Shown here piece after piece: positions 1 through 10,087 of a DNA stretch of 64,000 bases. A program made the position numbers and the translations under genes. This DNA is from Cepaea nemoralis (taxonomy: Eukaryota > Mollusca > Gastropoda > Stylommatophora > Helicidae). The notes under the pieces were generated by a model. It was not told the origin of the DNA, searched no databases, and was given only the letters and a program-made list of their open reading frames with translations. The first letter of the stretch is position 1. Every line of letters begins with the position of its first letter. The DNA lies in contig JACEFZ010005099.1 of the NCBI GenBank assembly GCA_014155875.1, positions 113,501-177,500 of the forward strand, given 5' to 3'.

Positions 1-592
1 TGAGGCAGAAGACTGATCACTTCACCGCATCAATCCATGACCTACTGTATACACAGGTATATTACTTAACACCCCTACAACAGCAACTGCCATGGGTACG
101 ATACATGAACGGTTAAAAAAACATACGGACCCTACTCACGCAACCGACTTCCGGTAGTTCGGGGCCTAACTGCAAGCTACGTCAATCGCTTTGACAGGAT
201 CAGCTCCTTCCAATTGCTGATTAAAGCCTATTGATTGGAGTGATATGGCGGGGATTGGATTGCTTCACGTTGCTCATGTGACTGTATGTATGTGGGAGCA
301 GGCGCAATGTGCATCTGTGGGACAAGCGGGAAAACAACTCAACGTCTTGAACCAAGGTATGAATTTACAGTAGGAGAAAGACGCCTGGAGTCATGACCCG
401 CCCCAGAGAGTGTCAAGAAGGCAAAGAGCCGAAACATTCCGAGAAGGGGGAAAACTTCTGACGACCAAAAATTCCCAGTCGTGCTTGCTCCACGGCGGAG
501 GTTTTATCACAATGTGACAAAGGCATCTCACAGGAATGATTACAATCGCATCATCGGATCAATCTGGCGAGGTTTAGAATGCGACATACCCG
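1..592. other. Unassigned non-coding sequence
   Basis: I see no reading frame of interest, no tandem repeat and no match to the repeat families recognised elsewhere in this window. Base composition is mixed with no long simple tract. Confidence 0.4.
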
Positions 593-672
593 ATGCTCGT
601 CAAATGCTACGTGTATCTAACACTACCTCATGAGGTGGAAACGTGGACCTGGACGACAAAAATGGGACTGGG

Positions 673-776
<104 letters not shown>

Positions 777-850
777 TGTTAACTGGTATAGACAATCATG
801 TCTCTCCACAAATCACGGGTTTTTGCGTTTTAAATCAACTCTGCTGATGA

Positions 851-1188
851 TTTCTCTATATGCCAACGCCTTAGTCCATCTAGTATTGTCTTTCCGGTCT
901 GCCTCTGCCTCTTGTCCCACTAGCCGGGATAGCCTAATACATGATACGCAGTTGATGAAAGACTATTGATATTCGGCAAGGGTATATTTTGCATGTGACA
1001 AAATTTCCGGTGACTTGGCAAATCATTGATGACGGGGAGGTCTGGTGCTATGAACATCCACAAGCTAAAACACTCGAGAACATTGATAATGTTAGAGGAC
1101 ATGTACACGGTATAAACAAAATGTAGAATAAACAAACATAACATAGGTCACTGTGAATAGAAATTATGTGAAATAGTTTTTTTACCAT
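851..1188. other. Unassigned non-coding sequence
   Basis: No recognisable coding or repeat signal was seen between the (ATC)n family copy and the LINE insertion that begins at 1201. Confidence 0.4.
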
Positions 1189-1200
1189 TTGAAGCAGTCA

Positions 1201-1789
1201 TCATCATCATCATCATCATCATAATCATCATCATCATCATCATCATCATAATCATCATCATCATCATCATCATCATCACAAATGTGACATGCCGATAACC
1301 GTGGGCGGTCAGGTTTTGCCATCTCACCCGATCACCAGGGTCGCAGATCAACTCCGTGTTTCTGTCTCGACCATGCCACGTGGCCAAGCCATCCAGGTAT
1401 TTACTTCTCGGTCTTTCCCTTGGTCTCTTCCCTTCGATCTTGCCAGTCGTCACCAAGTTCTCCAATTCATTTCTTCTTATGACATGTCCAAAATATTTTG
1501 ACTGTCCACGCCTAATGTAGCACCTCAACACTCTTTTTCTCGTTCCAATATATATCTTTTTATTGGTCAGCATGTTTTTGATATTGCATAAGGCTACCTT
1601 CGCAATGGCAAATCTTGTTCTAATTTCATCAAGACATCTCCCATCAGATGTTATGACTGTTCCGAGATAACTGCACCGATCCACTTGTTTAAGAATATGC
1701 CCATTTACTTGTATATTACATTGTGGTATTTCCTTTTTCCCAGTGAAGACCATAATCTGTGTCTTCTTACAATTAATTTCTAACCCTAG
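1201..1789 (-). mobile_element. BovB-like RTE LINE 3' fragment with (GAT)n tail
   Basis: The minus strand encodes the C-terminal part of an RTE-clade reverse transcriptase. It shows the thumb-side motif SYLGTVITSDGRCLDE and the terminal block with FGHV, RRNELENLVTTGKIEGKRPR and KYLDGLATWHGRDRNTEL. Compared with the sister copy at 33099-33883, about 60 residues between RCYI and RRGQSKYFGHV are missing in frame, including the GCEAWT and RIPWT blocks. The 3' end runs straight into a (GAT)n tail, read as (TCA)n at 1201-1279 on the plus strand. Near-identical 12-mers at 1189-1200 and 1790-1801 (TTGAAGCAGTCA and TTGAAGCTGTCA) look like the target-site duplication. The copy is 5'-truncated and non-functional. 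Family assignment is firm and clade name fairly firm. Confidence 0.85.
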
Positions 1790-1892
1790 TTGAAGCTGTC
1801 ACAAAACAGTTATTAAATATTTTAACATTTGACCCTACGATGCAGAAATCCAGGAAAGCTAGATAGCAACGGAGACATTAGTAACTACCAAC

Positions 1893-2506
1893 CATGGTAC
1901 ACAGCCTGTGGTGCTAGTGACAGATGCAAAATCAGTACTTGAGGCGCTCCTATCTAGGAAATTGCCAGTACTACTGACACTACATTCTGAAATAGGCAGC
2001 CAGCATAAAGTCACTACACAGTAGATACCATCAAAGTGTAGAATACCCGGTAACGAGAGAGCTGATCAACTAGCTAAGGACGGAGCAATAGAAGAACAAC
2101 CTAATGTACCTCTTACGGTACAATAAAACGAAAAGAATGATCAAATCAGTCAGAAAGCCACAAACATCAGCTTAAGACGATTACCACTTTACGGACAGAC
2201 CAGAACACATCATTAGTCTGCGTCTTAGAACAGTACACAATAGATTAAACAACTTCATGTATAAAATATTCAAGACAGACGATTTGACGCTGCAGACAAG
2301 GGAATACGTACACCAAGACTGTTCACATTATGACATATCTAGGCACACCTTCTGGGCCAGGGAAACAACAGTGGAAGATCCAACTCTATGTGCCACCGAG
2401 TAAACCACAAAAGACAGTTGAATACATACAAGAGACAATATTGCAGATATAGACACATTTCAATCGAATAATGAAGCTCATTATTATGTTTTTGAAACTG
2501 CACAGC
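1893..2506 (+). mobile_element. LINE 3' tail with RNase H and zinc-binding remnant (family F), copy 1
   Basis: This is a decayed copy of the segment better preserved at 21268-22538. Read against that copy, it covers the RNase H end (a GNDGAD-like region) and the LRTGHNRL / HILQDCP-type C-terminal zinc-binding region. Several stops and frameshifts are present, for example a TAG where the better copy has the Trp of the WIPSHCG-like motif. The 3' part (ACATACAAGAGACAATATTG onward) also matches the other copy. It is a 5'-truncated non-LTR retrotransposon fragment whose exact borders were not resolved. Confidence 0.7.
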
Positions 2507-2834
2507 TACTTTCTATTATAAGAAATTATGCTCTTCCAAGATGCAGCTGAGAAATTGTTTATTACACAGAATGTTATTTGTTACTTGTCATGTTCTTTTT
2601 GGAGCATTGAACAATTTATGTATGCGTGGTTTCCTTTCAAGTTTTCATTAGCGCCAGTTCTTCTGTTACAAAAGTTTAGTTGCTGTTTTAATGTCATCTT
2701 TACTCGTAGCTACACGAATTAGGTTATTATTGATTTTGCCATTCTTGGTTTCCTTGTCGTCATTCTGTTTCCTATCAATTCCTACATATTCTCATATTCC
2801 TGTATTGTTTAAATATATTGTAGCTAGAAAAATT
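2507..2834. other. Unassigned AT-rich sequence
   Basis: This AT-rich stretch holds a short frame (2528-2722) with a hydrophobic, Phe/Cys-rich product that resembles nothing I recognise. I see no sign that it is coding. Confidence 0.3.
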
Positions 2835-2851
2835 CCCCCCCCCCCCCCCCC
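2835..2851. repeat. Poly-C tract (17 C)
   Basis: An uninterrupted run of C sits immediately before a 39-bp minisatellite. Length in the assembly may be unreliable. Confidence 0.9.
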
Positions 2852-2854
2852 ATA

Positions 2855-3390
2855 ATGTCTAGATTTGTAACTATTAAGAAAATCTCCCCTATAATGTCTA
2901 CATTTGTAGTATCTAGGAAGATCTCATGTCAGTGTTTAGTTTAGTAGTAGCTAGGAAGATTTTCTTTCTGGTGTTTAGATATGTACTAGCTAATGAGATC
3001 TCCCCTATAAAGTGTAGATTTGTTAGTGGCTACGAAGATCTCCTCTATAATGTTTAGATTTGTAGTAGCTAGGAAGATCTCCTCTATAATGTTTAGATTT
3101 GTAGTAGCTAGGAAGATCGCCTCTATAATGTTTAGATATGTAGTAGCTCGGTCATCTTGCCTATGGCCGAGAAGTTTTCCGGAAGGTTGTTAAGAGTGAG
3201 AGGTTCTGGAAAGGACATGCTAATGAATGAATGAATGAATGAATGAATGAATGAATGAATGAATGAATGAATGAATGAATGTAGTAGCTAGGAAGATCTC
3301 CTCTGTGCTGTTCAGATATGTAGTAACTTGGAAGATCTATTTTAAAAGGTTTAGATACGTGATAGCTAGGAAAATTGTATCCGCTAAATG
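2855..3390. repeat. 39-bp minisatellite, interrupted by a LINE tail
   Basis: Diverged copies of a unit of about 39 bp contain GTAGTAGCTAGGAAGATC, then TCCTCTATAATGTTTAGAT. They run from about 2855 to 3148 and resume at 3279-3390. The interruption at 3149-3278 is a LINE 3' end with an (AATG)n tail, so the array existed before the insertion. Confidence 0.8.
3149..3278 (+). mobile_element. RTE-like LINE 3' end with (AATG)n tail
   Basis: The sequence GAGAAGTTTTCCGGAAGG... through GGAAAGGACATGCTA matches the 3' end of the LINE on the minus strand at 57095-57316 (GAGAGGTTTTCCGGAAGG, then AAAGGACATGCTA). It is followed by about 14 AATG units. The 11-mer ATGTAGTAGCT precedes it at 3138-3148 and follows it at 3279-3289, giving a target-site duplication of 8 to 11 bp, since part could come from the tail repeat. 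This is a heavily 5'-truncated retrocopy inside the 39-bp minisatellite. Confidence 0.8.
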
Positions 3391-3674
3391 TGAATACTCT
3401 TACAAGTTTTACAACCTACGGCTATATGTGCCCATCGGGAATGCTCGTACTCTTAATTTATTAAATGACAAATGTAACGGGTTATTTTGGGAGGATGAGT
3501 GATGAGTGCGAAATAGACTGGCGAGAAGGAGAGAAGGACAGACAATAGAAGGAGAATGAGGATCAGGTATAGGAGGGAGGCAGAGAAGAAACAGAAGTAA
3601 GAAGGGGAAAAGGAGGGTTAGGAAAATAGGAAAAGTGAAGAAGAGATAAAATGATGGGGAGGAGAAATAAGGAA
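3391..3674. other. Unassigned, purine-rich towards the right
   Basis: No coding signal was seen. The purine content rises from about 3500 into the long (GAA)n tract. Confidence 0.4.
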
Positions 3675-3820
3675 AGAAGAAGAAGAAGAAGAAGACGAAG
3701 AAGAAGAAGAAGAAGAAGAAGGTGAAGAAGAAGAAGAAGAAGAAGAAGAAGAAGAAGAAGAAGAAGAAGAAGAAGAAGAAGAAGAAGAAGAAGAAGAAGA
3801 AGAAGAAGAAGAAGAAGAAA
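3675..3820. repeat. (GAA)n polypurine tract
   Basis: About 145 bp of near-perfect GAA units with occasional GAC and GGT interruptions end in a short A run. A tract of this length can adopt triplex or sticky DNA. Poly-Ser and poly-Leu frames here are artefacts. Confidence 0.9.
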
Positions 3821-3829
3821 AAAAAAGTA

Positions 3830-4456
3830 TCTCTGGCCGAAATGAGTCACGTTGGTTAGCCTCAACATGCAGACAAATTTTATAATTAACTCTTTTTCTC
3901 GCCGTTTTTCTACAGAAAGTAGGTCTTCTTCGTGACCTTTGTCGGCCTGCTCGGGTCATTCTGTCCGATTATTCCCCCTTGATTCTCTCGTTTTCTGATT
4001 ACGGTCTCATATTCCTTTCTACGAAAGGTTTGTGGACTTTCTGCAGAAGCTCCTTGACCAAGGCAAGTAATTCTGAGTTGCAGCTGCCTTACGGCTTCTA
4101 TCCACAGTGTCACGTCATAATCTCCACCGCTGCCTGATCTTTTTCCCTCATCTCGGATGGCTGATTTTTAATTAGATCTGGCTGCAGATCTAAGTTTTTA
4201 CATCACGATGTGCTAGTCACATGTCCAAACCTCCCTCCGTGCGTCCCTCCCTCAAGCCAACATGGCTTATGTCGCAGGGCTCTGTGAACTTGCTATCCGT
4301 CCCTCTGCTTCTGGGTCAACACTTTATAACGAGGACGCTAATGTGGAGGAGAAGTAGAATACTCATTCGCAGCTGTAGACACCAAGAGTTCGAACCCGGG
4401 CGAAGGGTTTCCATGACATTGAATGGGCAAATCACCACAGTTTGTGCTCGGGTATC
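3830..4456. other. Unassigned sequence
   Basis: No repeat family or coding region was recognised between the (GAA)n and (AAT)n tracts. Confidence 0.35.
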
Positions 4457-4466
4457 GATGATGATG

Positions 4467-4500
<34 letters not shown>

Positions 4501-4711
4501 CAGTAATAATCATGTTAATAAGAACAATAATGATAATACTAATAATAACAATAATGATGATAATAATAATAATAATAATAATAAGGATTATTATTATTAT
4601 TATTATAGCAAATGTAACAATAATGACACTAATAATAATAATAATAACAACAACAATAATAATAATAATAATAATAACACTGAAGATATGCTAATGCCAC
4701 TAATGGTGATG

Positions 4712-4745
<34 letters not shown>

Positions 4746-4757
4746 TAACAAAAATAA
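4457..4757. repeat. Compound (AAT)n/(ATG)n/(AAC)n microsatellite
   Basis: About 300 bp of AAT and ATA units carry ATG, AAC and AAG interruptions. A segment at 4586-4607 reads as TTA units, so the array has short self-complementary stretches. The Asn-, Ile- and Met-rich frames are microsatellite translations. Confidence 0.9.
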
Positions 4758-5014
4758 TTGTTATAATTTTAGACAAATGATTGCGTTTAGGATAGCCTAC
4801 GCCTCTTGGTATGGCACATGATGATGATCACGATATTCTAATGTAGTTATATAAGTACACGTCTAGTTGTCCGTTTCAGTTCTGTCTGGTTTTATTTGCC
4901 AATGAAGGCTTGGCAGCTGCAACGCCCAGTCCACGTTTTAGTACGTACTGCTGTAAAGCTGATTTCTGACACTGACTGTACCTGTTTCTCCACTTAGTGT
5001 CTTGGTACTGTTAT

Positions 5015-5067
5015 TGTGTGCGTGTGTGTGCGCGTGCGTGCGTACGCGTGTGCGCGCGTGTGTGTGT
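5015..5067. repeat. Strictly alternating purine-pyrimidine (GT/GC)n tract
   Basis: Fifty-three bases alternate purine and pyrimidine without a break, mixing GT, GC and one TACGC step. Such sequence is a classic Z-DNA former. Confidence 0.85.
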
Positions 5068-5340
5068 CTTTGTTGTAAAACTTATCACAAGACTGCACGA
5101 GCTTATCAATTACCCTGGCTACGGCGTGACTATGGTTAGAATAAGGTTCGATTACTGCTCTCGCCGTTCGCTACGTGAGGTACAGACTGACCATATATTC
5201 CCCCTTGAACTCAGGACTAAAAGATATGATGGTGGTAACATTGCATACCCACATAAGATCCCTGCTATGGGGCTTTACAAACAGAAAGAACATATCGCTC
5301 TCTGCGCTGTGTTGTAGAAGATAAACTTTAAGGACATAGG
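5068..5340. other. Unassigned sequence
   Basis: An open frame covers 4997-5317 but half of it is the GT/GC tract, and the rest shows no recognisable domain. Confidence 0.3.
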
Positions 5341-5455
5341 CACTGGAACATTTATATCCACTTTTTCTATCTCTTTGTCTCTATCTCGTACCTTCTCTCT
5401 CTGTTCATCCTCTCTCCCCTTAACTCGCCTCTCTGTCTCTCTCCTCTATCTGTCG

Positions 5456-5648
5456 GTCTATCTGCCTCTTTGCATTTTGCGCCTTTTCTATTTTTAGCTT
5501 TCTGTTGTTATAATGCGCTTCTTGTTTATTTCTATATAATTATTTTGAACAGCAGTGGTGGGTGTTTTCCTATCGGAATCTCATATTTAACAAAAATAGA
5601 AGAATGTGAATGCCAAAGCTACAGAGGAATACAAAGACTGCCCAATCA
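5456..5648. repeat. Dispersed repeat unit, copy 1 (with 6927-7118)
   Basis: The sequence following a pyrimidine-rich leader matches 6927-7118 along its length. Shared blocks include CATTTTGCGCC, CTTGTTWATTTCTA, ACARCAGTGGTG, AGAATGTSAAT and GAATACAAAGACTGC. Both copies end at the last block, and both are preceded by CT- and CTGT-rich tracts. Identity of the element is unknown. Confidence 0.75.
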
Positions 5649-5888
5649 GTTAGTTAGTTAGTTAGTTGCATATCCTTTACAGGACGTCGCAGTCAACATC
5701 AGCATTTGATCTCTTGGCAAATGTACGTTCATTAGTTTGCCATTGCTTTCTAAACGACCAGCACCCATACCATTTCGTAAAAAAACCAACGCAATGTGGT
5801 CTGCTGCCAAATCGCTGACAGCTGTATTTCGAACGCGGGTGTACGGGATTATGAACTGCGTCCGTAGCTCATTGGCCACGGAGCCGGC
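5649..5888 (-). mobile_element. tRNA-Arg-like SINE (family S2), minus strand, with (AACT)n tail
   Basis: Read on the minus strand, this starts with a tRNA-like head (GGCTCCGTGGC, then a B-box-like GCGTTCGAA). It continues through the conserved body GTCGTTTAGAAAGCAATGGC and ends at GACGTCCTGTAAAGGATATG, followed by (AACT)n. The head resembles a tRNA-Arg (GGCTCCGTGGCGCAATGG) at the start. Other copies are listed separately, and several have clear target duplications. Confidence 0.85.
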
Positions 5889-6160
5889 TTGCCCAACCTG
5901 TACACACGCTTTCTCTCAGTGCCATTGTCGATGCAAATGTCCAGCAAACAATTGCAGTAGAAGATCAACTAAAAGAAATCTATAGGCACTGGAATATTCA
6001 CATAGTATGTTGAATTGAGCCATGTTGTGAAAGTGTTCACTTGCGTTGAGTTTCAGTGCCGCCTAATACTGTTGTTTTAGCATACGAATCTGCAGATGTT
6101 GTCATCAATTGGGTTAACTAGTGACTTTTTCACACCAAGGTAAATCTGTGATCTTAACTT
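5889..6160. other. Unassigned sequence
   Basis: No recognised family or coding signal was seen. Confidence 0.35.
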
Positions 6161-6164
6161 CATC

Positions 6165-6410
6165 TCCTGTCTGTCTGTCTGTCGGTCGGTCGGTCGGTCG
6201 GTCGGTCGGTCTGTCTGTTTCTAACTCTACACTCTTTTGTCTCTCACTCTTCCAATTCTATATCTTTCATACACTCAGTATCCCTTTCTCCGACATTCTA
6301 GCTGCTGCTGCTCTCTCTCACACGCTCTCTCTCTCTCTCTCTCCCTCTCTCTTTTTTTTCTCCCTCTTTCTGTCGCCCTTCCTGACTGTCTCTTCCTCGT
6401 GTCTTCTTTC
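6165..6410. repeat. Pyrimidine-rich simple sequence: (CTGT)n, (CGGT)n, (CT)n
   Basis: CTGT units switch to about eight CGGT units (6180-6210), followed by mixed CT-rich DNA and a (CT)n core near 6315-6360. Translations are Ser/Leu-rich artefacts. Confidence 0.85.
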
Positions 6411-6539
6411 TAAGTAGCCCTCTTAACTATGGAAAATAAAAAGAATTATCACCGAAGCAACGGAGTGCGTGCTTTGTGCTTGATACCTTTGACAACAGCC
6501 AGCGGGGAGAAAATGAGGCGGAGAAGAGGTAGAGAAGAG

Positions 6540-6650
6540 GGGTGGGGGATGAAAAGGAAGGGAACGATTAGTAGTGTCACTCCTCGCTGGCTGTTGAACG
6601 AGGGGACGGAGCACGTATGGAAATGTCCTGAGTCCAGTGATGTTGGTTCT
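6540..6650 (+). mobile_element. LINE C-terminal fragment (family G), RWLL...CPE block
   Basis: The plus-strand peptide GTISSVTPRWLLNEGTEHVW, followed by KCPESSDV, matches the terminal block at 54480-54590 (GTIGVGTLRWLLKMGSERLW, then ECPECCDV). Here two of the cysteines are lost. It is the last part of an RNase H-bearing LINE, embedded in pyrimidine-rich repeats. Confidence 0.65.
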
Positions 6651-6675
6651 TAGCTCAACTCAACTCTTTCTGCGT

Positions 6676-6864
6676 CTCTCTCTCTCTCTATATATATATA
6701 TTATTCTCACACTCTGTCGTTATCACTCTCTGCCTGTCTCTACCTTCTCTCTCTCTCTCTCTGTTCCACTCTCTCTATCCCACCCTTTTCCCTCTCTTAT
6801 TATGTCTGTCTGTTTCAATATCGTACCTTCGCTCCCTGTTCCCCCATGTTTCTCCTTAACTTGC

Positions 6865-6901
<37 letters not shown>

Positions 6902-6926
6902 TAACTCGCTCTCTTTCTCTATCTGT
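6676..6926. repeat. (CT)n-rich simple sequence
   Basis: CT runs at 6676-6690, 6749-6765 and 6866-6899 alternate with CTGT-rich DNA and a short TA run (6691-6701). Confidence 0.85.
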
Positions 6927-7118
6927 CAGTCTCTCTGTCTATATACATTTTGCGCCCTTTTATCATTAGGTTTCTATTGTTACTATTCATTTCTTGTTAA
7001 TTTCTAAAGAGTTATTATAAACAACAGTGGTGATGTTTTCTTATGCAAATTTCATCTAAGACAATAGTAGAATGTCAATACCACAGCGAAAGATGAATAC
7101 AAAGACTGCACAACCAGC
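6927..7118. repeat. Dispersed repeat unit, copy 2 (with 5456-5648)
   Basis: This is the second copy of the unit described at 5456-5648. It is followed directly by (CA)n at 7119-7137, whereas copy 1 is followed by a SINE. Confidence 0.75.
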
Positions 7119-7139
7119 ACACACACACACACACACATA

Positions 7140-8205
7140 TTCATGACAAGCATCAATGCAGATGGCCAACACAAACAACTGCAGCAGGAAACTGGTATTT
7201 TGATTTGTAGGTTATGCAGGCGATCCATGTGTTTTTGTGGACATCAGCTTTTGCATTGCCTGGACAAGAAAAACACACAACAATACGTTAATTTAACGTT
7301 TCATGGTGCAGGGCAGAAGTCTTTATACGCCAATGAACTGCCAGTAGCTCTCTTTGTAAACAACCTTTTATAACTGCCGCATACATCTGCCCAATAGAAA
7401 ATAAACCAGTTGAATACTATCCCTTTCGGCATGTCTCATATTTAAGCCGCACTATTTCCGCGCAAGAATACACATTCCCTTTTGCACGGCCCAATCAGAC
7501 CACCCGGAATGGCAGCCATTCATGTCGTTGTACATCTACGCACTCCACATATTATATCTCCATTCGTCCTTGCTCTTCCATTTCCATATTTCGTGCGGGC
7601 TTAAAAACGAAGAATATTTTTAATATTAGCGTCCAGAAACCAAACTGGCCGGCACATTCATTATTTTGTGTCTAAACAACGTGACCGCAATTCCAATAAG
7701 CCACGTTAGCCGACGCTTGGATCTTGTCCTCCAAACGTCTGCGTTTCCCCAGCAGAAATGGAGGAAAAGTCCACAGTGAATCCAATCTAATGCCGGATAG
7801 TAAATTACAAGGGAATAATTATATTCCAGTCAATGGAATAAATTTGTCGGTGTGTGTGATATCTGGAATGGGAAATCACCGGAGTGCCAAACCGGGGACT
7901 ATTAAAGTTTATTGTTTTCCTTGGCACTTTCCCGCCTTTTGGTTCGGCATTGGTACTAGACTATTTACCCCCGCTCGCGCTCTCTTTCTCTTTTCCTTGT
8001 AATCTGTCTTTCGCTATCTCGACCTTTCAGCAACCTGATTGGAATAGCAAGGATGGGTAGTTCGTTAGTGGCTAGGAAATGTAATTAGTTGAGGAATGTA
8101 GTAGGACAAATATTTAGAAACAGGGTGAGATGGTACTGTAGAAACGTGGCCCCACACAAGATAATATTTGTGCTGTGGTGCGCCAACAACAGTCTAGAAA
8201 TCTGG
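7140..8205. other. About 1 kb of unassigned, apparently single-copy sequence
   Basis: This is one of the few long stretches without a simple tract or a recognisable repeat. Short frames at 7143-7373 and 7724-8002 show no domain. I see no splice-flanked exon I could support. Confidence 0.35.
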
Positions 8206-8210
8206 AAATT

Positions 8211-8380
8211 GACAAGCAGCGAACAAAGATATCACGAAACATAAATTGTACATTCTATGCGTCTGCAGAGTATAGTGATATTAATAAGTAGTAAAGAATA
8301 TTTTTCCACGTAAAAGAGACCAGCAGTGAACAGAGAAATCACGAAAGATAAACTGTACATTCTGGACATCGGCAGAGCCC
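8211..8380. repeat. Direct repeat pair of about 58 bp
   Basis: The block at 8211-8270 (AAGCAGCGAACAAAGATATC, then ACGAAACATAAATTGTACAT) recurs at 8320-8378 with scattered changes, 108 bp downstream. Both end near TGTACATTCT and GCAGAG. Confidence 0.75.
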
Positions 8381-8384
8381 GGTA

Positions 8385-8442
<58 letters not shown>

Positions 8443-8443
8443 A
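8385..8443. repeat. (ATC)n microsatellite with a shared repeat-family flank, second copy
   Basis: About 20 ATC units. The downstream flank 8444-8490 (CCAGCTGGCGTAGACGTTCA, then TTTCTCCACAGATCGCGG) matches the flank after 675-776, so the two tracts are homologous insertions. Confidence 0.8.
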
Positions 8444-8540
8444 GTGCCTTGCCAGCTGGCGTAGACGTTCATGTTTCTCCACAGATCGCGGTGCCTTGGT
8501 GTTTTGGACCACTGATGATCAGAAACCCACCCTATCCCAT

Positions 8541-8665
8541 CCACCAACTCACTCACTCACTCACTCAAAAACGCACTCATCCATCCACAAATCCACCCAG
8601 TCTCCCACTCAAACTCATTCACCCACCCACTCACCCTCACCATTTACCCACACACTCGCCCACTT
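8541..8665. repeat. Imperfect (CACT)n / CCCA-rich tract
   Basis: Repeated CACTCACT and CACCCACC words produce overlapping Pro/Thr/His-rich frames, which I read as artefacts. Confidence 0.75.
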
Positions 8666-8971
8666 CGCGGTGTGTGTTACTTCACAATTTCTGTGTATTG
8701 TCTGTAGAACCCTTGTTGTCTGCTTCTGGTGGTACAACCCTACAACTGAAGAGCTGGGTTCATCCTGGTGTGACTGCGAAATGTTCACTTTGTGAAGATG
8801 AATATGCCGTCATCTGGTTTGTTTATAAATTATATTCCAAAGGGAGGGCGATGAGGGGACAGAGAAATAGAAGGACATACATTTCTGTGAGTTGTTATTG
8901 TCAAATATGGGAACAACATGAATAATTTGTTTTATTGTTGACCTTACTTCCTCTTTTTAACCAAAAGCACG

Positions 8972-8974
8972 ATG

Positions 8975-9051
<77 letters not shown>
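8972..9051. repeat. (CA)n microsatellite
   Basis: About 40 CA units are followed by a short TA stretch and then ACAG/GACA-rich imperfect repeats to about 9240. Confidence 0.92.
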
Positions 9052-9054
<3 letters not shown>

Positions 9055-9438
9055 AATATATATATATCAGACCAGACAAGCAGACAGACAGACAAGTAAA
9101 CAAAGCAAGCATACCAGGCAAGCATACAAATAGATAGAGAAACAGACAGACGGACGGACAGACACACAATCAGACCAAGAGGTAGACAGAAAGGCAAGCA
9201 GACCAAGCAATTATACATATAGACCTACAGACAGACTAGACCAGGAGACAACCATATAGACAAACGACCTCTGCAAACTTTGCTTAAGGGCTTATTGACT
9301 AAAAATGAACGGCATTACAACATGCGTCTGCCCTCTTGTCTGCCTTCACTTTCTGTAAGCTTCATTTCATAAAGACAAATACATGCTGTGGTTTCATTAT
9401 CACATGTTCATTGGACAAGTGACATTTGCAAAGGTATT

Positions 9439-9590
9439 GGCGGTTGTACATGGTCGTAGGGAAGTTGTTGGCGGTTGTACATGGTCGTAGGGAAGTTTTT
9501 GGCGGTTGTACATGGTCGTAGGGAAGTTGGAGGTTGTAGATGGTCGTAGGGAATTGTTGAATATTGTAGATGGTCATAGCTATGTTATTG
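9439..9590. repeat. 29-bp minisatellite, about 5 units
   Basis: Units contain TTGTACATGGTCGTAGGGAA with short spacers (GTTGGCGG, TTTGGCGG, GTTGGAGG). The last unit is diverged (ATGGTCATAGCTATG). Confidence 0.85.
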
Positions 9591-10080
9591 TAACTAGATT
9601 TATCATCAACATAAAGCAATGGCCATAGTGTGGGCGTATGATTAAAAAAGTCATGTCTTATTCCACAAAAAATTGCTTTTCTTTATCAAACTTGCCAACT
9701 CTCAGAATATTTTTGAGTTCAGCCGTACGCACTAGACGTCCTGGGAATCAAGAATCAAGACTTCCACAACTATTTCCTTTCTTCGTAATAGGTGTTAATT
9801 TTGTTATGCTTGTTTTATACGCATGTCTTTATATTTCTCATGTGAATTTTATACTTGACGAAGATTGTTTCAGTCGAAACGTTGCACTTGTATGGTGTGA
9901 TTTGAGATATCTGTTATTATTTATCTCCGCCGTTATATTTTAAATGTATATCCATATAAATGTGATTTATGTTCACATGGCCTGAGGTCCTTGATAGGTA
10001 TACGGGTTTGGGTTAGTTATTTCTCCACAGGACCCTAACATTACTCTATGTTGGATTGTATTATGTACAGCTCATGGAAT
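9591..10080. other. Unassigned; contains a GACGAAGN...GAAACG motif
   Basis: The segment near 9856-9886 (TTGACGAAGATTGTTTCAGT, then CGAAACG) has the shape of a motif seen near the 3' ends of various invertebrate retroelements. No coding domain supports an assignment. Confidence 0.25.
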
Positions 10081-10087
10081 GAATGAC

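Noticed and set aside
3563..3959. Poly-Leu and poly-Ser frames
   Set aside because: Translations of (GAA)n/(TTC)n. No domain outside the tract.
4221..4780. Asn/Ile-rich frames
   Set aside because: Translations of (AAT)n-type repeats.
8326..8925. 199-codon frame
   Set aside because: Composed of the (ATC)n tract and a CACT-rich tract plus unassigned DNA. No domain.
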